NCBI RefSeq assembly: GCF_002836415.1
Contig: NZ_PJBP01000169.1
Coordinates: 1 to 50,097, forward strand
Reading direction: 5' to 3'
Origin: Psychromonas sp. MB-3u-54
GTDB taxonomy: Bacteria > Pseudomonadota > Gammaproteobacteria > Enterobacterales > Psychromonadaceae
DNA: 50,097 bases
Made by a program: the position numbers and the translations under genes
Part shown: positions 44,170 to 50,097 of the stretch, in pieces
Numbering within the stretch: position 1 is the first letter of the stretch
Layout: the number at the start of each line of letters is the position of its first letter
The notes under the pieces: model-generated
The model's database searches: none
Told to the model about the DNA's origin: nothing
The model's input: the letters and a program-made list of their open reading frames with translations, nothing else

Positions 44170-44998
44170 TTTAGTACAGCATTTGAGGTTAAATATTTGC
44201 TCTCGGGCGATAGCGGATCCATTAGCCGCATGTAAGGTATTTAACTGAATTGAACAAAGTAAGTCTTTGTCTTTGAAGCCTAGAAATGATTCGAGCTGCT
44301 TACGATTTACGTGATATCTTGCAGATTTATCTTCACAAGAAGACAAAATTGTCACACGAGAGGGGCGAATAAAATCATAAGACTCGATGAATTCATTTCG
44401 TTTGGTGGAGGAGTTGTTATAGGTGCTGCTGCTTTCTATCTTGCTCCCCAGATTAAAAAAAGACAGGCGGTTTTCTAGTTTTAGGATCAGGGCGAGAACA
44501 GCGTTGTTAAGATGACCGGTTTTCAAAACAAGCCGTTGCCTATGATTTATACTCGTTTTGATATTCCAATACAGAGTAAGCCTGTCGAATATAATGATTG
44601 ATTGCAAAGCAAGCAGGTAAAGTATAAAACCTGTCAGGAAACATATCAAAGGGCAGTACTATGGCAAAAATTTTTTCAATAATATAGGATACTTTCTGCG
44701 TTTTTTTCGAAGGTTTAATCACTTCAAAGCACATATTTTTCTCAAGTTAAGAAGCGATATTCACATTTTCATTATCAAGGTCACTCTATAATAGTCCACA
44801 TCTTCTACACCCATCGAAGATAAATGTTTGCCAGGCGAATAGATGGCCACAAGCAGGGCAGCTATTTATAAAGTTACGATTATGTTTAACGCATGATGTA
44901 AACAGCGGCATTGGTGAGCGACAATTAATAACGCCACCTTCTTTGATACAAGCAAGGCAAGGTTGTATCAAAACCGGGTATGAGCGTCCTGCCTTTTT
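44165..44998 (-). pseudogene. TniQ/TnsD-like transposition protein, decayed
   Basis: Read on the minus strand from about 44998, the frame LIQPCLACIKEGGVINCRSP, TSCVKHNRNFINSCPACGHL and FDGCRRCGLL is a TniQ/TnsD zinc-binding region (CxxC, CxxH and CxxC pairs). It continues in frame past two stops into FAIVLPFDMFPDRFYTLPAC. It then shifts to another frame (about 44649-44146) containing RKQLESFLGFKDKDLLCSIQ. TniQ/TnsD proteins choose target sites for Tn7- and Tn5053-like transposons. No TnsA/B/C partner is seen. Confidence 0.7.
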
Positions 44999-45032
44999 GC
45001 GCTAATGTTAATATAACGGCAAAAAATATGAG

Positions 45033-45069
45033 GCAAATGCGGCTTTAGATTGTGTTTTATTGCATTTGC
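45033..45069. promoter_or_regulatory. inverted repeat upstream of the Xre/RES pair
   Basis: GCAAATGC and GCATTTGC are separated by 21 bases about 55 bases upstream of the antitoxin start. An operator for autoregulation by the antitoxin is plausible, since Xre-type antitoxins repress their own promoter. This is inferred from position only. Confidence 0.4.
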
Positions 45070-45122
45070 ACCGCTAAATGCTAAGCTTAAATTATAATTA
45101 TATTAAAAATGGAGATCTTTTT

Positions 45123-45485
45123 ATGAATGCATTACTTAAACCTAACCAGTCAGAAGTGTTAATGAAAGCTTTTAACAATGCTTGCGACGCTTTAAAACTG
45201 GGTATTAAAGAAAGATCTCAATTACTGGGTGTAAACAGAGCGACTTTAAATCGTCATGCTCAGCGTGGGTTTTCTCCAGAGTCAAAAACATGGGAGCTTC
45301 AGCTTCACTTTATTAGACTTTATCGTTCATTATATGCCATTGCAGGTGGAGATTCAGCGTTTATGTATCATTGGTTTCAGACGGACAACACGGCTTTAAA
45401 TGGCGTGCCGGCAGCGATTATTTTGAAAATAGACGGTCTATTTAGAACCAATCAATATTTAGACGCTATGCGAGGTAAAGTTTAA
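45123..45485 (+). CDS. Xre/MbcA/ParS-type antitoxin
   Basis: About 120 residues from ATG 45123 (MNALLKPNQSEVLMKAFNNA). This start was chosen because GGAG precedes it; the longer frame from 45078 lacks one. It has an N-terminal HTH (LKLGIKERSQLLGVNRATLN) and a C-terminal MbcA/ParS/DUF2384-type toxin-binding region (HFIRLYRSLYAIAGG, then FRTNQYLDAMRG). It neutralises the RES toxin encoded two bases downstream and probably represses the operon. Confidence 0.88.
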   Translation: MNALLKPNQSEVLMKAFNNACDALKLGIKERSQLLGVNRATLNRHAQRGFSPESKTWELQLHFIRLYRSLYAIAGGDSAFMYHWFQTDNTALNGVPAAIILKIDGLFRTNQYLDAMRGKV

Positions 45486-45487
45486 CT

Positions 45488-46234
45488 ATGATAGAGCGTG
45501 TACTGTTAGAAATTGGTGAGTTACAACGGTTCAATGCTGATGTGACTCGCATCGTTGAGACACAAGAATATGCAGCAACAACAAGTCTCGTTGATGATTT
45601 AGACGAGCAATCATTATTAGAAGAACTGCTCGATGAAGTTAAGCCCAATCACCGGAAGGGAGCGGAGTGCCTGCATTATCTAATATCCACACCTTTTAGA
45701 TACCCACCACTGAAACATGGTTCTCGGTTTGGCGATGTAACCATGCCCAGCTATTTTTACGCCAGTGAAGATGTAAAAACCGCTTTATCGGAATGCGCGT
45801 TTTATCGCTTTGTTTTTCTTGATGATATGTCTGTACCATACAACAAACCAATTAAATCAGAGCATATGTCATTTAGTGTAAATATAGATGCGCTAGCAAC
45901 GGCTGATTTAACCAAAGTCGAATCAAAGGATATTGTCGCCGCACTTGCTTCCCCCGTAAACTATATTTTCACACAACAGTTAGGAAAATATTTAACAGAG
46001 AAAGGTGGCGCTACAGCATTAAGATTTTATTCTGCCAGAGCAAACGAAAATAAAGGTATTAACATTGCGGTTTCCAAGCCAGAGGTGATTATTTCAAAGA
46101 AACCAGAAAATAATATTAACTGGATTTGTCACACAACCGCTAAAAAAATCAGTTTTAATGCACATGAAAGTACACCGATATCATTTGATATCGACAGGTT
46201 TCTGATAAAGGGTGTATTGCCTAAGCTTTTATAA
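45488..46234 (+). CDS. RES-domain toxin (NAD-degrading type)
   Basis: A 248-residue protein. An N-terminal region of about 75 residues precedes the RES domain with the conserved Arg in PFRYPP, the Tyr in SYFYASEDV and the Glu in ALSECAFYRF, which line the active site of NAD+-phosphorylase/ADP-ribosyltransferase-type RES toxins. It starts two bases after the antitoxin stop, the standard Xre-RES arrangement. Expressed alone it should deplete NAD+ or modify a target and halt growth. It lies beside transposon debris and may stabilise the accessory region. Confidence 0.9.
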   Translation: MIERVLLEIGELQRFNADVTRIVETQEYAATTSLVDDLDEQSLLEELLDEVKPNHRKGAECLHYLISTPFRYPPLKHGSRFGDVTMPSYFYASEDVKTALSECAFYRFVFLDDMSVPYNKPIKSEHMSFSVNIDALATADLTKVESKDIVAALASPVNYIFTQQLGKYLTEKGGATALRFYSARANENKGINIAVSKPEVIISKKPENNINWICHTTAKKISFNAHESTPISFDIDRFLIKGVLPKLL

Positions 46235-46532
46235 GCTATTAACGACACAGTTATGTGCCTTTACATTTACTGATTTACAAAAAGTCACAGTGTAACTCAT
46301 TGTAAATATTGCTTTAATCCCTCCTTCTGGCTAATTATTAAAATAATTATATAGCAGCTATCTGAGATGAGTCATCAATTAGACCAATCCGCATAAGTAA
46401 ATGGTCTAAAATTGCGCAGGAAAAAATAATGATAGCAAGACGTTTAATTGAGTAATAGCTGGCTATTGAGATTGAAAACAACGAAGCTAGCATTAATTTT
46501 AACAAGTAAGATAGGTCAGATATTTATGTGGA
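46235..46532. other. intergenic region after the toxin gene
   Basis: About 300 bases without an intact frame. Near 46430-46500 an interrupted frame may be part of the umu-type remnant that follows, but it is too degraded to name. Confidence 0.35.
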
Positions 46533-46544
46533 TTGGTCTTATAC

Positions 46545-46920
46545 AGAGGGCTTATTAAAACGTCTCAGGGTTTGATTGCTTGCTCTTCAAATTACGAAAT
46601 ATACGCAGATTTATCCCATAAAATGATGCAAGTAATAGGGCGGTTTGGCCCTTCACTGTATATTTCCTCCATTGATGAATCTTTCTTAAACTGTAATGAA
46701 GCGATACCTGATTTAGTGCTTCACGCTCAAAAAATAAAAAATCCGCCAGGCAGTATGAAAAGAAACCCGTTTGTGTTGGTAAAACACTTACTCTGGCAAA
46801 AGTGGCTAATCAGATTGCAAAAAAATGGCCTGAGTTTAATGGCAGCGACTATTTGCTCTACAGAAAAGCGTTTTACTTTCATTATGCTACCCACATAACG
46901 TTAAAATCATGCCCGATTTT
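46545..46920 (+). pseudogene. umuC: umuC-like Y-family DNA polymerase fragment
   Basis: Residues GLIACSSNYEIYADLSHKMM and SLYISSIDESFLNC match UmuC/ImpB-type lesion-bypass polymerases, including the catalytic SIDE motif. After about 46740 the frame shifts, and the family continuation TLAKVANQIAKKWPEFNG appears in another frame. The N-terminal 50 or so residues and the C-terminal 250 are absent. It is a dead remnant of a polymerase V-like operon, common on plasmids and mobile elements. Confidence 0.8.
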
Positions 46921-47182
46921 ATCGTTTATGTGGATCTTTTAATTGGGGGCCCATCAAGTCACTACCTATCAAAATAACAGATTTACACAACCGCAGGGGG
47001 ATACTTGTTTTGCAGAAAACAGGGCTGCGCATAGTCGCATCCTGCTTTACAGACGTTTATTCCGTGATTATTTTGGGCGATTACTTATACAGCGTGCGAC
47101 AACAGTAAATCACATTTGGCTGCGGCGCTAAAAACAGCTATAGTTCGCGTCTGAATTTAGTTATTGGTTGGAAATGTTCACT
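46921..47182. other. region between the umuC remnant and zapE
   Basis: A 62-codon plus-strand frame at 46943-47131 has no ribosome binding site or recognisable family and may be further umuC-flank debris. The zapE promoter should lie in the last 60 bases; no clear -35/-10 was fixed. Confidence 0.35.
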
Positions 47183-48373
47183 ATGCCTGATGGGTCAAGC
47201 AGTACACTGACAGTTAACTCCCCCCTTGGCGTATATCAAGCGCAATTGGGTAGCAAGCTTGTTGACGATCCCTCACAACTACAAGCAATAACGGCTCTGG
47301 ATGCACTGTTTAGCCAATTAAGTCAGCAAAGTACAACGTCACCTGGGCCCATTAAAGGGCTTTACCTGTGGGGTGACGTGGGACGGGGTAAAACATTTTT
47401 AATGGACTTGTTTTATGATTGCTTGCCACAGGAAGGCAAACTGAGACTGCACTTTCATCATTTTATGGCACGCATTCATCACGCCCTCAATGAGCACGCA
47501 GGTCAACAAGATCCCTTGGTGCTCATTGCCAAAGACCTGGCTAAAGAATGCCATATATTGTGTTTTGATGAGTTTTTTGTTTCCGACATTGGCGATGCCA
47601 TGATACTGGCAGGTTTGTTTGCATCTTTGTTTAAACAAGGGGTGGTGTTAGTCGCCACGTCGAATATACCCATCGAGCGTTTATATGAAAATGGCTTAGC
47701 CCGGCATAAATTTTTACCCTGTATTGCCCTGCTACAACAACATACGCAAATGTTGCATCTGGACGGTAAACAAGATCACCGTTTACATCAACTAGATGCA
47801 CAACAAAATGAAACCCGGTTTATCACCCTATCCAGGCATGTGGGCATGACCGGGGAAATGGATTTTTCGGCTATTTTTTCTGAACTAACGCAAGCCACTC
47901 CCTCGGCAAAAACCAACCATAGCAGCATCAACATCTGCCACCGTGAGATCACTGTGGTTTGCGCCACTGACAGTAATATTCCAAACTCAATTGTGTGGTT
48001 CGACTTTTACGCTTTGTGTGATGGCCCCCGTTCGCAACTCGACTACATGGAAATTGCCACTCGCTTTAATACTGTGATGATAAGTGGTGTACCGCAATTA
48101 GGTGGCCAGGTACGGGGATGGATTAAGGCCCGTGGCACCGAAGATGGCATAGGTGACAACCAGGCTGCCAGCACCGGTGAGCGTATATTATCTTATGCGG
48201 CTAATGACGATATGGCCCGGCGTTTTATCAGCCTAATTGATGAGTTATATGACCAAAAAGTAAGGCCCTATTTAATCTGTGATGTGCCATTGGCCGAACT
48301 TTATTTAGAAGGCGCACTGATATTTGAATTTCGCCGCACGTATAGTCGCCTGATTGAAATGAGTCAGGGCTAA
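47183..48373 (+). CDS. zapE: ZapE-type cell division ATPase
   Basis: About 396 residues, of the AFG1/ZapE AAA-type family. Walker A is GDVGRGKTFLMD, Walker B is CHILCFDEFF, and sensor-type ATSNIP follows. In Escherichia coli ZapE associates with the Z ring and is needed under low oxygen and heat. The start is uncertain: the frame opens at TTG 47168, with ATGs at 47174 and 47183. ATG 47183 was chosen for its better-spaced GGAA. The gene looks intact and vertically inherited and may mark the return to chromosomal backbone. Confidence 0.9.
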   Translation: MPDGSSSTLTVNSPLGVYQAQLGSKLVDDPSQLQAITALDALFSQLSQQSTTSPGPIKGLYLWGDVGRGKTFLMDLFYDCLPQEGKLRLHFHHFMARIHHALNEHAGQQDPLVLIAKDLAKECHILCFDEFFVSDIGDAMILAGLFASLFKQGVVLVATSNIPIERLYENGLARHKFLPCIALLQQHTQMLHLDGKQDHRLHQLDAQQNETRFITLSRHVGMTGEMDFSAIFSELTQATPSAKTNHSSINICHREITVVCATDSNIPNSIVWFDFYALCDGPRSQLDYMEIATRFNTVMISGVPQLGGQVRGWIKARGTEDGIGDNQAASTGERILSYAANDDMARRFISLIDELYDQKVRPYLICDVPLAELYLEGALIFEFRRTYSRLIEMSQG

Positions 48374-48819
48374 GTAAGTTTTCTCAGAAGCAAAAAGTTG
48401 TTGTTAGGGGGATGCCATCCTTTACGTGTGTGACATGCCATTACTCATAAGCCTGTCACTTGTTTGGTTTAACCCGATGATCGAAGCAAGACAACTTGTT
48501 CCCCTAATTTTGGTGAAAATCAATATATAGAAACATCACCTGACGTTGCTCAAAGCGACTTAAAACAATATCTTCAATATTTTTTGTTGTAATACAGAAT
48601 AATTTGTCTCTATTCTAATGCGCTATGGGGGCGTTTGCGCCTTAGCTTTCTGAGTCGCAAAGGGGCACAAACCGAGTTAGGATATAATCTTACCGTTAAC
48701 GGAAATTCAAGATTAAAGACCTGGCACGAATGGCACTTGTACCATGGTATAATACCGTTTTATGGTCGCTAAACTAATAACGCCATACCCTACAACTCTA
48801 AATTCTTCGGTTATATATC
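48374..48819. other. intergenic region upstream of the glycosyltransferase gene
   Basis: About 445 bases. It contains a strong candidate promoter near 48745-48753 and short palindromes (for example TACCGTTAACGG near 48691). No gene-length frame is present. Confidence 0.5.
48745..48753 (+). promoter_or_regulatory. extended -10 promoter element
   Basis: TGGTATAAT (a TGn motif plus consensus TATAAT) lies about 65 bases before the glycosyltransferase start. A good -35 hexamer is not evident, as is common for extended -10 promoters. Confidence 0.6.
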
Positions 48820-50079
48820 ATGAAAAAACTTCTAATTATTGGTTATGTTTGGCCAGAGCCTAACTCTTCTGCAGCAGGTAGTCGTATGATGCAGTTAATT
48901 AACTCTTTTCAACTGCAACACTATCAAATTACTTTTGCCAGCCCCGCACAACAAACGGAGCACATGGCTGATTTAAACGCTCTGAATATCGCAGTTGAAA
49001 ATATCAATCTTAATTGCACCAGTTTCAACGATTTTATTGTCAAATTAGCACCAGATGCGGTGATGTTTGATCGCTTTATGATGGAAGAGCAATTCGGTTG
49101 GCGAGTCAGTGAGCATTGTCCGCAAGCATTACGTATTCTAGATACTGAAGATCTCTTTTGTTTACGCCATGCACGGCATCAAGCGTATAAAGAAAAGCGC
49201 AGTATCACCGACGAAAACCTACTAACGAGCGATTTAGCCAAACGCGAAGTTGCAGCCATATTTCGTTCAGACATCAGCTTAATGATTTCAAACGTCGAGA
49301 TTGAGTTATTACAGCGACTGTTTAAAGTCGATGCCAAATTATTGCACTATTGCCCATTCATGCTCAATGAAGCGCAATTAACACAAGTAAACCCTCATTA
49401 TCAACAACGACAAGACTTTATGGTTATTGGTAATTTTAGGCATGCCCCTAATTGGGACGCCGTGTTGTGGCTAAAACAACAAATATGGCCACTTATCCGT
49501 AAACAGTTACCTAACGTAGTACTGAATATTTATGGTGCGTATCCGCCGCCGAAGGCGACCGACTTACATGATGAAAAGTCAGGGTTTTTAGTCAAAGGTT
49601 GGGTAGATGATGCAGTACTTGCTATGCAAAGCGCAAAGGTGTGTTTAGCACCATTACGTTTTGGTGCCGGCATGAAGGGAAAACTAGCCGAAGCGATGTA
49701 CTGTGCAACCCCGTCAGTAACAACAGATATTGGCGCTGAAAGCATGCAAACTGAACGCCCCTGGGCGGGCGCAATAGCGAATGATCCACAAGCAATTGCA
49801 GATGCTGCGGTAAAATTGTACCAAGAGGAAAGTATTTGGAAAACGGTGAGTGATTTAGGCCCTAAAAATGCAAAATTTATGTATCAACAAGAAAGTATCA
49901 ATAGCGCATTGTCACAGTGTATTAGTCAACTAACCGATACGTTAACTTCACACAGACAAGCCAACTTTATTGGTAGCATGCTTAATCATCATCATCATAA
50001 AAGTACGCAGTACATGTCTCAATGGATTGACGTCAAAACGCAGCTGAAAGTTATTGTTGAAGGGGCTGATGAGCAGTAA
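48820..50079 (+). CDS. glycosyltransferase of the GT4/GT1 type
   Basis: A 419-residue cytosolic or membrane-associated GT-B enzyme. The N-terminal Rossmann part begins MKKLLIIGYVWPEPNSSAAG. The C-terminal nucleotide-sugar domain contains MVIGNFRHAPNWDAVLWL, YGAYPPPKA and the acceptor/donor loop PLRFGAGMKGKLAEAMYCAT, which is typical of GT4-like enzymes. It could build a surface polysaccharide, but no other sugar gene is in the window. An ATATATC stretch precedes the ATG, with no strong ribosome binding site. The gene is complete. Confidence 0.85.
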   Translation: MKKLLIIGYVWPEPNSSAAGSRMMQLINSFQLQHYQITFASPAQQTEHMADLNALNIAVENINLNCTSFNDFIVKLAPDAVMFDRFMMEEQFGWRVSEHCPQALRILDTEDLFCLRHARHQAYKEKRSITDENLLTSDLAKREVAAIFRSDISLMISNVEIELLQRLFKVDAKLLHYCPFMLNEAQLTQVNPHYQQRQDFMVIGNFRHAPNWDAVLWLKQQIWPLIRKQLPNVVLNIYGAYPPPKATDLHDEKSGFLVKGWVDDAVLAMQSAKVCLAPLRFGAGMKGKLAEAMYCATPSVTTDIGAESMQTERPWAGAIANDPQAIADAAVKLYQEESIWKTVSDLGPKNAKFMYQQESINSALSQCISQLTDTLTSHRQANFIGSMLNHHHHKSTQYMSQWIDVKTQLKVIVEGADEQ

Positions 50080-50097
50080 TGTAAATAAGTGGGGCCG

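Noticed and set aside
46943-47131. 62-codon plus-strand frame before zapE
   Set aside because: No ribosome binding site, no family resemblance, and it lies in umuC-flank debris.

Overview
The window looks like a chromosomal segment from an AT-rich marine gammaproteobacterium (Psychromonas, Moritella or Colwellia type). This is inferred from gene types such as YceH, ZapE, a SPOR-tailed transglycosylase and HD-GYP sensors, and from the base composition. No rRNA or tRNA gene was seen, so the genus is not proven. Intact housekeeping genes (yceH, zapE) sit beside accessory DNA with many broken genes, duplications and transposon debris.

Region 1 (1-17.5 kb) is mostly minus strand. It holds a cyclic-di-GMP phosphodiesterase (HD-GYP) and a three-domain fusion of nucleoside hydrolase, DJ-1/PfpI and VOC. 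A short plus-strand group follows (CYTH protein, SHOCT protein), then an ADP-ribosylglycohydrolase. Next comes a co-directional set: an ATP-grasp/P1 (DmpA-type) peptidase fusion, a histone-deacetylase-like amidohydrolase, an internally deleted ablA (lysine 2,3-aminomutase) and an intact ablB (beta-lysine N-acetyltransferase). I propose these as a beta-lysine or beta-peptide osmolyte locus. The junction between its first two genes has been tandemly duplicated about four times. A SPOR lytic transglycosylase and yceH close the region.

Region 2 (17.5-23.3 kb) holds two small minus-strand groups of unknown function. One is a 47-aa peptide, a GRDP-like protein with a Cys-rich tail, and a ParE-like protein. 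The other is an overlapping operon encoding a membrane protein, a small secreted protein and an unknown cytosolic protein. About 3 kb of decayed sequence follows, ending in the C-terminal piece of an RND pump.

Region 3 (23.4-43.9 kb) is a copper/silver resistance island. It carries a small Cys-rich secreted protein, TolC/CusC-, CusB- and CusA-type efflux genes, a Met/His-rich periplasmic protein, a DUF3081-like protein, CopA ATPase, a membrane-anchored cupredoxin, a broken DUF2933 gene, an HMA-like protein, CueR, a PII-like protein, a membrane protein, cytochrome c, CopC, CopD, a broken M56 peptidase, a DUF6488-like protein, HupE/UreJ-2 and a transmembrane anchor protein. Two nearly identical MerR-family promoters with 19-bp spacers precede the DUF3081-like gene and copA. 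The island is scarred by a truncated copC copy, a 73-bp insertion, and a 230-bp direct repeat of a KfrA-like gene on either side of the cytochrome c/copCD segment.

Region 4 (43.9-50.1 kb) has a truncated EamA transporter abutting a decayed TniQ-type transposition gene, an Xre/RES toxin-antitoxin pair, a umuC remnant, zapE and a family-1/4 glycosyltransferase. The island is thus bordered by transposon and SOS-polymerase debris, which fits acquisition by transfer followed by decay.
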